DNA of 5,439 bases from JBBQAA01 sp038254195 (GTDB lineage Bacteria > Actinomycetota > Thermoleophilia > Solirubrobacterales > Solirubrobacteraceae): assembly GCA_038254195.1 (NCBI GenBank), contig JBBSGJ010000157.1:1-5439 (forward strand), read 5' to 3'. A program made the position numbers and the translations under genes. How positions within the stretch are numbered: position 1 is the first letter of the stretch; every line of letters begins with the position of its first letter. Shown piece by piece: positions 1 to 5,439 of this stretch. The notes under the pieces are model-generated. The model worked only from the letters and a program-made list of their open reading frames with translations, ran no database searches and was not told the DNA's origin.

Positions 1-1
1 G

Positions 2-949
2 GTCCTGTTCAAGGCCGTGGCCAACCGCCTGCACCGCTCGCGTCAGCGGGCCGGTGCCCACACCGCCGTCCTCGGCCTGGACGCGCTGGACAAGATCATC
101 ACGGTGGACCAGTCGCCGATCGGGCGTACGCCGCGCTCGAACCCGGCCACCTACATCGGGCTCTTCGACCAGATCCGCGACCTCTTCTCCCGCACGCCGG
201 AGGCGCGGGCGCGGGGCTACAAGCCCGGTCGCTTCTCCTTCAACGTCAAGGGCGGGCGCTGCGAGGTGTGCCGCGGCGACGGCCAGATCAAGATCGAGAT
301 GCACTTCCTGCCCGACGTCTACGTGCCCTGCGAGCAGTGCCACGGCAAGCGCTACAACCGCGAGACGCTCGAGGTGCACTTCAAGGGCAAGTCGATCGCC
401 GACGTGCTCGGGATGCCCATCGAGGAGGCGGTCGGCTTCTTCCGCCACATCCCGAAGATCCACCGGCGCCTCCAGATGCTCCACGACGTCGGGCTGGACT
501 ACATGCGCCTTGGTCAGCCGGCGACGACGCTTTCGGGCGGGGAGGCCCAGCGCGTCAAGCTCGCGGCCGAGCTCTGCCGCGTCGCCACGGGGCGCACGCT
601 CTACATCCTCGACGAGCCCACCACGGGGCTGCACTTCGCCGACATCGAGCGGCTGCTCGAGGTCCTCCAGCGCCTCGTGGACGCGGGCAACTCGGTGGTG
701 GTCATCGAGCACAACCTCGACGTGATCAAGACCGCCGACCGGATCATCGACATGGGCCCGGAGGGCGGCGAGGAGGGCGGCTACCTCATCGGGACGGGCA
801 CCCCCGAGCAGATGGTGGCCAACCCGGACTCGGTGACGGGGCGCTTCCTCGCGCCCCTGCTGCCGGCGGCGGTGGGGGCGGGGGGTGGGGTGCGTTCGCG
901 CCGGCGGCGGGCGAAGGCGGCGGCGGCAGAAGTCCGCGCGGCCGCCTGA
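2..949 (+). CDS. uvrA: UvrABC system subunit A (excinuclease ATPase), C-terminal part, 5' truncated by window edge
   Basis: UvrA is the damage-recognition ATPase of nucleotide excision repair. It dimerises, scans DNA with UvrB and loads UvrB at lesions in the cytoplasm. Only the last ~315 residues of a usually ~950-residue protein are here; the frame is open from base 2, so the GTG at 17 is internal. Numbering from that GTG: the fragment starts just after where the second Walker A would lie; a zinc finger CxxC-(19)-CxxC uses C82, C85, C105 and C108; the ABC signature LSGGEAQRVKLA starts near residue 172; Walker B LYILDEPTTGLH is at 195-206 with D199 and E200; the switch His is H232 in VVIEHNLD. 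All key residues are intact. The tail after about residue 285 is low-complexity Gly/Arg/Ala and probably disordered. No terminator is visible before the next gene, 15 bases on. The family call is certain; the upstream two thirds cannot be judged. Confidence 0.98.
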   Translation, partial: VLFKAVANRLHRSRQRAGAHTAVLGLDALDKIITVDQSPIGRTPRSNPATYIGLFDQIRDLFSRTPEARARGYKPGRFSFNVKGGRCEVCRGDGQIKIEMHFLPDVYVPCEQCHGKRYNRETLEVHFKGKSIADVLGMPIEEAVGFFRHIPKIHRRLQMLHDVGLDYMRLGQPATTLSGGEAQRVKLAAELCRVATGRTLYILDEPTTGLHFADIERLLEVLQRLVDAGNSVVVIEHNLDVIKTADRIIDMGPEGGEEGGYLIGTGTPEQMVANPDSVTGRFLAPLLPAAVGAGGGVRSRRRRAKAAAAEVRAAA

Positions 950-964
950 GCCGTAGTCGAAGAC

Positions 965-1429
965 GTGCGCGTCCATGTGCTCGAGCGCGAGCAGGTCGTT
1001 CCGCGGGAGCCCGGCGAGGTGTGGGAGTTCTTCTCCGACGCCCACAACCTCGAGGAGATCACCCCGCCCTACCTCCGCTTCGAGGTCCTCACCCCGCGGC
1101 CGATCGCCATGGGGGAGGGGACGCTGATCGAGTACCGGCTGCGTCTCCACGGCCTCCCCCTGTCCTGGCTCACGCGGATCGACGTGTGGGAGCCGCCGGA
1201 CCGCTTCGTCGACCGCCAGCTCCGCGGGCCCTTCCAGCTCTGGCACCACACGCACACCTTCGCGCCACACCCCGACGGCACCCTGGTGCGCGACCGCGTG
1301 CGCTACCGGATCGGACTCGGGCTCCTCGGCGCGCTCGCGCGGCCCCTCGTGCGCCACGACCTCGAGGGGATCCTGTCCTTCCGCCACGACGCGGTGGCGC
1401 GCCGGCTTCGTTCTCAGCCCACCCGGTAG
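965..1429 (+). CDS. SRPBCC-fold (START/polyketide cyclase-like) ligand-binding protein
   Basis: A 154-residue cytoplasmic protein of the SRPBCC/Bet v1-like superfamily, a helix-grip fold with a hydrophobic pocket; the ligand is unknown. Visible: an N-terminal strand (HVLEREQVV), then VPREPGEVWEFFSDAHNLEEITPP (residues 12-35), the typical helix entrance where P, W, F and the D-x-x-N-L-x-x-I-T-P-P pattern recur. Alternating strands follow (EYRLRLHGLPLSW, RIDVWEPPDRF, HTHTF, LVRDRVRYRI), then a C-terminal helix ending FRHDAVARRL. Length fits a single-domain member of the group sometimes labelled COG4276. There is no signal peptide or membrane segment. The GTG at 965 is the first usable start after the uvrA stop; that stop is in the same frame, five sense codons upstream. 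There is no clear Shine-Dalgarno sequence, so translation probably depends on uvrA transcription. The 3' end overlaps the opposite-strand broken gene by 16 bases. The fold call is firm; the function is not known. Confidence 0.88.
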   Translation: MRVHVLEREQVVPREPGEVWEFFSDAHNLEEITPPYLRFEVLTPRPIAMGEGTLIEYRLRLHGLPLSWLTRIDVWEPPDRFVDRQLRGPFQLWHHTHTFAPHPDGTLVRDRVRYRIGLGLLGALARPLVRHDLEGILSFRHDAVARRLRSQPTR

Positions 1430-1644
1430 GTCCGGACGACCCGGACGCGGTCGGCGGCGACGACCACGAGGGCGCGGCGCCCGCGGCACGAGGTATCCAG
1501 GCGGCGGACCGCGCGCACGGTGCCGCGGCAGCGCGCGACACCGGAGCCGCCGCGCTCGTCGCGGCAGGAGTAGCGGGCGACGACCCGCGCGCCACGCCGC
1601 AGCACGGCGCCGCGGACCGGCGTGCGGACTTTGACCACCGGGGC
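1417..1644 (-). repeat. Protein repeat unit 2 (Ig/PKD-like, Cys pair), intact frame
   Basis: This encodes APVVKVRTPVRGAVLRRGAR, VVARYSC, RDERGGSGVARC, RGTV and a terminal strand ending VVRTYRVG just before the stop. It is the in-frame counterpart of the preceding unit and the reference for locating the lesion there. The repeat ends the protein with no sorting signal or membrane anchor after it. Confidence 0.65.
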
Positions 1645-1653
1645 TCGGCCGTC

Positions 1654-1880
1654 GACGACGTAGGTGCGGGTCAGCACCGAGAGGTGCCCGGCGCGGTCAC
1701 GCGCGCGGACCGTGAACCGCCGGCGCCCGGGCCGGGTGTCGATCCGGGCGCCGCGGAGCACGGTCCCCGCGCAGGTCGTCATGCCGCTGCCGCCGGGCTC
1801 GTCGGCGCAGGAGTAGCGGGCGCGCACGCGGGCGCCGCGCCGCACGTAGCGCGAGGGGCGGTGAGCGTGATCGTGGGCGC
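1654..1880 (-). repeat. Protein repeat unit 1 (Ig/PKD-like, Cys pair), carries the frameshift
   Basis: This encodes APTITLTAP, then after the frame change YVRRGARVRARYSC, ADEPGGSGMTTC, AGTV and a tail ending TRTYVVDG. It aligns with the following unit: GARV.ARYSC, DE.GGSG and GTV are shared, and both have 11 residues between the two cysteines. Between the Pro codon and the Arg codon of RRGA this unit has 11 bases where unit 2 has 18, a difference of 7, which accounts for the frame change. The repeat family is probably an extracellular beta-sandwich with a disulfide. Confidence 0.65.
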
Positions 1881-2687
1881 CGCTACATCGGCGATGAGCG
1901 AGACGTTCCGGGTGACCCAGGCCGGAGCGCGCCCGGAGCGCACGCCCGCGAGCTGCGCGGTCCCCCACACGGTCCGGGGTGCGAGCGGATCCGGGCTGGC
2001 GGCGGCCGAAGGCGCCCAGGGGCAGACCGCGATGCCGCACGCGGCCGGGTCCGCGCTGCGGTCCACGGTCCGCTGCCCCGCGAGCAGGTGGAGGTCGGTC
2101 GCCCGGGTCCGCGCGAGGACGCGGAGGCTCGGCGTCGCGCCGGGGCCGACCGCGGTGACGAGGAGCACGGCGGCGTCGCCCGAGCGGGTGGGCGAGATGG
2201 CACCGTCGAACAGCCACTCGTCGCCGTCGCGGACCACCCCGGCCTGACGCACGCGGTTCGCGGCGGGCAGGATCTCGTACCAGCGCACGACCGAGCGTCC
2301 GCGCGCGCCGGCGACCGTCTGGGCGGTCCACACCGCCTCGGCGCCCCCGGCGGTGGGATCGGCGTGGGACACCGCCTCGGAGAGGCGGCCGTCGCCGGTG
2401 TCGAGCAACGGGGCGCTCCTGGGCTGGAGGGCGTCGTCGGGGGCGGCGAAGCGGCTCACGAGCGGTGTCCCGTCGCTGATGAGGTGACCGTTCGCGTAGT
2501 CGATGTGCCAGAGCGGCAGTGCATCCCCCCGACCCGTCGCGGGGTCCATGGCCGCGGACACGATCGCGCCCGCCGGCGCCGCGTCCTGGTGTTGGCGGGG
2601 ACGGGGGTCCGCGCGAGCGGTCCCCGGCGCGTGGTCAGGGGGTTCGCCGGCGTTCCGAAGTAGGGAACGGGCGGCCGCTCGGGGCAT

Positions 2688-2744
2688 GTGGTCAGCGCGA
2701 CGGCCCGGCGTAAAGTTGCGGTCGGCGGGTAGCTTCCGGGCGTC
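2688..2744. promoter_or_regulatory. Divergent intergenic spacer with candidate -10 elements for the acyltransferase
   Basis: This 57-base gap separates the latest possible 5' end of the broken gene from the acyltransferase start. On the plus strand it contains TAAAGT (2711-2716) and TAGCTT (2730-2735). Both match the actinobacterial -10 pattern TAnnnT. TAGCTT ends 9 bases before the GTG at 2745, a spacing that would give a leaderless mRNA. No convincing -35 box and no Shine-Dalgarno sequence is visible. The location is plausible, but which hexamer is used, if either, is inference. Confidence 0.3.
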
Positions 2745-3398
2745 GTGGACCCCCGTCTCGTCCGTCTGTGGTGGCAGAAGTGGCGCTGGTATGAGCGCAG
2801 CGCTCTGCCCTGGAACCGCGCCCGCATCCACTGGGAGCTCGCGCAGCGGTCGGCCTTCGCCCGCTGGCCCATCCACGGCAACGTGCTCGAGGCCCTGCGC
2901 GAGGGGCGGCTCGAGGTCGGTGAGCAGGTGCTGTTCGAGCCCGACGTGTGGCTCACGGTGCCGGCGCCGGGGCGGATCCGGATCGGGGCGGGCTCCTTTT
3001 TGAACGTCGGGGTGATGGTCGCCGCCGTGGAGCTCGTGGAGATCGGCGAGCACTGCATGCTCGCCAACAACTGCTTCGTGACCGACGGCAACCACCGCTT
3101 CGACGATCCCGGCCAGCCGGTCCCCTGGCAGGGCTTCACCTCCAAGGGGCATACCCGGCTGGGCGACAACGTGTGGCTCGGGGCCAACGTGGTGGTCACG
3201 AGCGGGGTGACCATCGGCGAGCGCTGCGTGGTGGGCGCGAACTCCGTCGTGACCCGGGACATCCCGCCCCGCTGCGTCGCCGCCGGCGTGCCCGCCCGCG
3301 TGCTCGGCTCGGTCGAGTACACGCCCGGGGTCGAGCCCGCGGTCCAGGCCGCCGCCGCCGCGGTGCAGCCGCCCGAGCTGCCCGCGGAGGGCTCCTAG
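2745..3398 (+). CDS. Hexapeptide-repeat (left-handed beta-helix) acyltransferase
   Basis: A 217-residue member of the LbH acyltransferase superfamily (maltose O-acetyltransferase/NodL/VatD type), trimeric enzymes that move an acyl group from acyl-CoA to a sugar, antibiotic or similar acceptor. Residues 1-50 form a basic, Trp-rich N-terminal stretch (LWWQKWRWYERS). Hexapeptide turns follow from about 55 (LEVGEQVLFEPDVWL, IRIGAGSFLNVGV, VEIGEHCMLANNC). The catalytic His is likely H117 in TDGNHRFDD, within the usual extended loop (116-135). More turns follow (RLGDNVWLGANVVVTSGVTI, GERCVVGANSVVTRDIP), closing with AAGVPARVLG at 179-188, typical of the family. The last ~25 residues are Ala/Pro-rich and probably disordered. 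The GTG at 2745 is chosen because an in-frame TAG lies at 2730-2732 with no earlier start. The stop TAG shares CTAG with the stop of the opposing membrane-protein gene. The acceptor cannot be predicted; no sugar-biosynthesis genes are nearby. Confidence 0.92.
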   Translation: MDPRLVRLWWQKWRWYERSALPWNRARIHWELAQRSAFARWPIHGNVLEALREGRLEVGEQVLFEPDVWLTVPAPGRIRIGAGSFLNVGVMVAAVELVEIGEHCMLANNCFVTDGNHRFDDPGQPVPWQGFTSKGHTRLGDNVWLGANVVVTSGVTIGERCVVGANSVVTRDIPPRCVAAGVPARVLGSVEYTPGVEPAVQAAAAAVQPPELPAEGS

Positions 3399-3640
3399 GC
3401 CTTGGTCACCACGAAGTCGTAGCCGCGCCAGATCGCCCAGGCGCAGACCAGCACGCCCGCAAGCGCCAGGGCATAGAACGCGGGGGCGGGCCGCTTGTGC
3501 CCACGCCGGGCCTCGTTGCCGCGCGAGAGCCCGAAGACGATCAGGGAGAACGCCGTGGTCACGCCGACCCCGGCCACGAGCGAGACCCAGACGACCTTGA
3601 CCAGGGCGCCGACATCGACGATGGTGCCGTTCGGGGTCAC
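3395..3640 (-). CDS. Small two-helix membrane protein, third gene of the Pit phosphate operon
   Basis: An 81-residue protein starting at GTG 3640, whose first bases overlap the permease stop as GTGA (4-base overlap), a classic arrangement for translational coupling. Two membrane helices are visible: residues about 13-38 (VKVVWVSLVAGVGVTTAFSL onward) and about 55-71 (FYALALAGVLVCAWAIW). They are joined by a strongly basic loop (SRGNEARRGHKR), so by the positive-inside rule the loop is cytoplasmic and both termini face outside. There is no signal peptide or enzymatic motif. From memory, similar short membrane proteins sit beside pit genes in related actinobacteria, but I cannot verify this here. 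Co-translation with the permease suggests an accessory or assembly role in phosphate uptake; this is inference. A longer frame runs upstream through the permease gene, but it is an Arg-rich shadow; the real protein begins at the overlap. The stop TAG overlaps that of the convergent acyltransferase. Confidence 0.8.
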   Translation of the reverse strand: MTPNGTIVDVGALVKVVWVSLVAGVGVTTAFSLIVFGLSRGNEARRGHKRPAPAFYALALAGVLVCAWAIWRGYDFVVTKA

Positions 3641-4743
3641 GCCGCGGGCGCCGTCGCGCTGCCGCGCGTCTCCTGGAGGCGGCGCGCGAGCACCGCCGCC
3701 AGCGCCGCGAGGATGAGCACCGAGACCACCAGGGGTCCGAGGGCTCCGGTCCCGAAGGCCCGCGTGATCCCGTAGACGAGCGCCCCCATCGCGCCGGCGC
3801 AGGGGAGGGTGAGCACCCACGCGAGGACGATGTTCCCGGCCACCCCCCAGCGCACGGCCGAGAGCCGCTTCGCGGCCCCGGCGCCCATCACCCCGCCCGA
3901 GATCACGTGCGTGGTGGAGAGCGGGTAGCCGAAGTGCGAGGCGACGAGGATCACTGTCGCGCCCGCGCTCTGCGCCGCGAACCCCTGGGCGGCGTCCATC
4001 TTGATGATCCGCGAGCCCATCGTCCTGATGATCCGCCAGCCGCCGGTGTACGTGCCCAACGCGATGGCGCTCGCGGCGGAGATGACCACCCAGTGCGGGG
4101 TCGCGGCGTCGGCGGCGATCGTCCCGTTCGCCGCGAGGGCGAGCGTCATTACGCCCATCGTCTTCTGCGCGTCGTTGGTTCCGTGGGCGAGCGCGAGCAA
4201 CCCGCCCGAGGCGAGCTGGCCGAGCCGGAACCCTCGGCCCACCGGGCCGGGTCGCAACCGCCCGACGATCCGGTAGATGAGAAGGATCGCCGTCCCGGCG
4301 ACGACGAAGGCGAGGATGGGCGCGATCACCGCGGGGACGAGGACCTTGCCCACGAGCCCGGAGGCGATCACCGCCTTGGTCCCCTCGGCCGCGAGCGCCG
4401 AGCCCACGACCCCGCCGATGAGGGCGTGCGAGGAGGACGAGGGCAGCCCGAAGTACCACGTCGCGATGTTCCAACTGATCGCCCCGATGAGCCCGGCGAA
4501 GACGATCTCCGGCGTGATGAGGTCGGCGTTGACGATCCCCTTGGCGATCACGGACGCAACCTCGAGCGAGAGGAACGCTCCCGCGAAGTTCAGCAGCGAG
4601 GCGACGGTGACGGCGATCTTCGGGGGGACCGCGCGCGTCGAGATCGCCGTCGCCACGACGTTCGCCGTGTCGTGGAAGCCGTTGGTGAAGTCGAAGGCCA
4701 GCGCGGCGGCCACGACGATGACGAGGACGACGCCGTCTTCCAC
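3637..4743 (-). CDS. pit: PiT-family inorganic phosphate permease
   Basis: An integral inner-membrane transporter of the PiT family (PitA/SLC20 type), which imports inorganic phosphate, often as a metal-phosphate complex, driven by a cation gradient. Its 368 residues match the short actinobacterial/archaeal form rather than the ~500-residue E. coli PitA. The inverted-repeat signatures are all present: FDFTNGFHDTANVVATAIST (17-36), PSSSSHALIGG (101-111), AHGTNDAQKTMGVM (186-199) and YPLSTTHVISGG (273-284). The paired D/N residues (D25, N28, N190, D191) are conserved. About ten hydrophobic helices surround them, and the tail is short and Arg/Ala-rich. The start is GTG 4743, 9 bases after the stop of the DUF47 gene; AGGACGG overlapping that stop could act as a weak ribosome-binding site. 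It is the middle gene of a three-gene operon, followed by the small membrane protein with a GTGA overlap. The family call is firm; affinity and coupling ion are unknown. Confidence 0.97.
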   Translation of the reverse strand: MEDGVVLVIVVAAALAFDFTNGFHDTANVVATAISTRAVPPKIAVTVASLLNFAGAFLSLEVASVIAKGIVNADLITPEIVFAGLIGAISWNIATWYFGLPSSSSHALIGGVVGSALAAEGTKAVIASGLVGKVLVPAVIAPILAFVVAGTAILLIYRIVGRLRPGPVGRGFRLGQLASGGLLALAHGTNDAQKTMGVMTLALAANGTIAADAATPHWVVISAASAIALGTYTGGWRIIRTMGSRIIKMDAAQGFAAQSAGATVILVASHFGYPLSTTHVISGGVMGAGAAKRLSAVRWGVAGNIVLAWVLTLPCAGAMGALVYGITRAFGTGALGPLVVSVLILAALAAVLARRLQETRGSATAPAA

Positions 4744-4752
4744 CGGGCCGTC

Positions 4753-5379
4753 CTAGCGGTTCTTGAGCACGATGCCCGAGAGGACGTTCGCGGCGCGCTC
4801 CGTGGCGTCGATCGCGTCCTCCAGGCGCTCGAAGATGTCCTTCCAGCGGATCACGACCATGGGGTCGATCCCGGTGTCGAACAGGGAGGCGACCGCCTCG
4901 CGGCTGACGCGGTCACCATCGTTCTCCAGGCGGTGGACCTCGGCGACCTGGGCCGAGACGTCCCCGAAGTTGCGCATCTCCGGGACGCCCGAGGCGAGCG
5001 CCCGCGCCGCCTCGTAGAGGATGTGGGCCAGCCGTTGGGCCTGCTCCATCGGGGCCTCGATCTTGTAGAGGCCCATGAGGTCCGCGGTCTCCTCGGTGAA
5101 GTCCACGACGTCGTCGAGCGCCGAGGCCAGCGCGATCACGTCCTCGCGGTCGATGGGCGTGACGAACGTCTGGTTCAGCCGCTGGATGATGTCGTGCGTG
5201 ATCCGGTCGCCCTCCTGCTCGCAGATGAGGACGTCCCGGGCCTTGTCGCGCGAGTCCGGGTAGCCCCGGAGCATCTGGTCGAGGAGGTCGGCGGCACGGA
5301 CCAGGTTCGTCGCCGACGCCTCGAACAGGTCGAAGAACTCACGCTCCTTGGGGGCGAAGACCGAGGAGAGCCGCGCCAT
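4753..5379 (-). CDS. DUF47/PhoU-like Pit accessory protein
   Basis: A 208-residue all-helical cytoplasmic protein of the DUF47 (PhoU_div, YkaA-like) family, found beside Pit permeases and thought to modulate them; a PhoU-like fold with clustered metals is known for relatives. Seen here: an N-terminal FFDLFEASATNLVRAADLL helix (15-33); a first acidic motif ExxxD in ICEQEGDRITHDI (E54, D58); the family hallmark FVTPIDREDVIALASALDDV (72-91), running into VDFTEE; a second ExxxD in LENDGDRVSREA (E152, D156); and the closing helix WKDIFERLEDAIDATERAAN (179-198). The two ExxxD motifs reflect the internal duplication of PhoU-like bundles. There are no membrane segments. Length is normal for the family. 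The start is ATG 5379, with no Shine-Dalgarno sequence at proper spacing but a TATAGT hexamer 8 bases upstream. As first gene of the phosphate operon it precedes the permease by 9 bases. Confidence 0.96.
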   Translation of the reverse strand: MARLSSVFAPKEREFFDLFEASATNLVRAADLLDQMLRGYPDSRDKARDVLICEQEGDRITHDIIQRLNQTFVTPIDREDVIALASALDDVVDFTEETADLMGLYKIEAPMEQAQRLAHILYEAARALASGVPEMRNFGDVSAQVAEVHRLENDGDRVSREAVASLFDTGIDPMVVIRWKDIFERLEDAIDATERAANVLSGIVLKNR

Positions 5380-5387
5380 CCGCGCGG

Positions 5388-5393
5388 ACTATA
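5388..5393 (-). promoter_or_regulatory. Candidate -10 box (TATAGT) for a leaderless phosphate operon transcript
   Basis: On the minus strand TATAGT, one base from the TATAAT consensus, ends 8 bases before the ATG at 5379. This places a start of transcription at or next to the start codon, which would explain the missing Shine-Dalgarno sequence. No clear -35 hexamer is seen 16-18 bases further up, and the box contains the TAG stop of a probable upstream gene, so it could be chance or an internal promoter. Confidence 0.4.
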
Positions 5394-5439
5394 TGGAGAG
5401 GCCCTCCCGGAAGCCCTCGAGCTCGACGGGGTCGATGGA
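5389..5439 (-). CDS. Probable C-terminal tail of an unidentified upstream gene (partial)
   Basis: The minus strand reads in from the window edge as SIDPVELEGFREGLSI and stops at TAG (5391-5389). Nearly every third position is G or C and the composition (acidic and hydrophobic residues mixed) is that of ordinary coding sequence. The other minus frame across this stretch gives Ser/Pro-rich shadow sequence. If real, it ends 9 bases before the DUF47 start and could belong to the same operon. Sixteen residues are too few to name a family. A competing plus-strand reading from ATG 5393 gives a Ser/Arg-rich peptide typical of a shadow frame. Confidence 0.45.
   Translation of the reverse strand, partial: SIDPVELEGFREGLSI

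Larger units (their letters stand above)
1414..2687 (-). pseudogene. Degraded gene for a secreted repeat protein (frameshifted, 5' end apparently lost)
   Basis: Two minus-strand frames carry one protein. The upstream frame reads convincingly from about 2590 to 1854, with segments such as LWHIDYANGHLISDGTPLV, LLDTGDGRLSEAVSHADPT, VVRWYEILPA and ASPDPLAPRTVWGTAQL. It reaches APTITLTAP and then loses sense; the adjacent frame takes over at YVRRGARVRARYSC and runs to the stop at 1414. The switch lies near 1848-1853. The fragment resembles large extracellular actinobacterial proteins of unknown function (from memory) and ends in two Ig/PKD-like repeats with one Cys pair each. Possible starts are ATG 2687, GTG 2561 and ATG 2549. 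From 2687 to about 2594 the third codon positions are clearly less GC-rich, and no signal peptide is visible, so the true N-terminus seems missing. Corrected length from GTG 2561 is about 380 residues. A sequencing error could explain the frameshift but not the missing 5' end. No function can be assigned. Confidence 0.7.

Noticed and set aside
1845..1856. Programmed ribosomal frameshift in the repeat protein
   Set aside because: There is no slippery heptamer or run at the junction, and comparison with repeat unit 2 shows missing bases rather than a conserved recoding site.
268..2247. A 659-codon open frame on the plus strand
   Set aside because: It crosses the uvrA stop, the SRPBCC gene and the minus-strand gene in a different frame, and its composition is almost pure Arg/Ala/Pro/Gly, the usual shadow in GC-rich DNA lacking stops.
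2690..3152. Extension of the repeat-protein frame to 3152 on the minus strand
   Set aside because: This stretch is antisense to the acyltransferase gene, whose family motifs are intact, and it shows no recognisable protein features of its own.
3641..4474. Upstream part of a long minus-strand frame ending at 3395
   Set aside because: It lies inside the PiT permease gene in another frame and is Arg/Gly/Ala-rich shadow; only the last 81 codons, from GTG 3640, have the composition of a real protein.
4001..5263. Several Ser/Thr/Ala-rich plus-strand frames opposite the phosphate genes
   Set aside because: They are complements of well-recognised PiT and DUF47 coding sequence and have no domain features or plausible starts.
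1..5439. CRISPR arrays, tRNA or rRNA genes, insertion sequences, integrases or attachment sites
   Set aside because: I saw no direct-repeat/spacer pattern, no cloverleaf or rRNA sequence, and no transposase or recombinase motif on either strand. Composition appears uniform, so there is no sign of a transferred island.

Overview
The window is about 70% GC by eye, with strongly GC-biased third codon positions, several GTG starts and few Shine-Dalgarno sequences. Together with gene types that look familiar from that group, this suggests a high-GC actinomycete, possibly class Thermoleophilia (Solirubrobacter/Gaiella relatives). The placement is inference; there is no rRNA or other marker to settle it.

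Layout, left to right. (1) 2-949, plus: the 3' third of uvrA (nucleotide excision repair), cut by the window edge. (2) 965-1429, plus: a small SRPBCC-fold protein 15 bases downstream, probably in the same transcript. (3) 1414-2687, minus: a broken gene for a probably secreted protein with two tandem C-terminal Cys-containing repeats. Its reading frame shifts near 1848-1853, and it appears to lack its original 5' end and signal peptide. Its 3' end overlaps the SRPBCC gene tail to tail. (4) 2745-3398, plus: a hexapeptide-repeat acyltransferase, divergent from the broken gene. (5) 5379 down to 3395, minus: a compact phosphate-transport operon, read right to left as DUF47/PhoU-like accessory protein, PiT-type phosphate permease, and an 81-residue two-helix membrane protein whose start overlaps the permease stop (GTGA). 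(6) 5389-5439, minus: a probable C-terminal fragment of another gene just upstream of the operon.

The phosphate genes form one functional unit: a low-affinity Pit permease, its cytoplasmic PhoU-like partner, and an unnamed small membrane protein that may be a third component. The other genes are unrelated housekeeping or accessory functions. Gene ends are extremely tight: the acyltransferase and the operon converge with both stop codons inside one CTAG palindrome. I see no tRNA, rRNA, CRISPR array, insertion sequence or integrase. The window is mostly ordinary chromosome. The items most worth a second look are the small third Pit-operon gene, the decayed repeat protein, and two candidate leaderless promoters.
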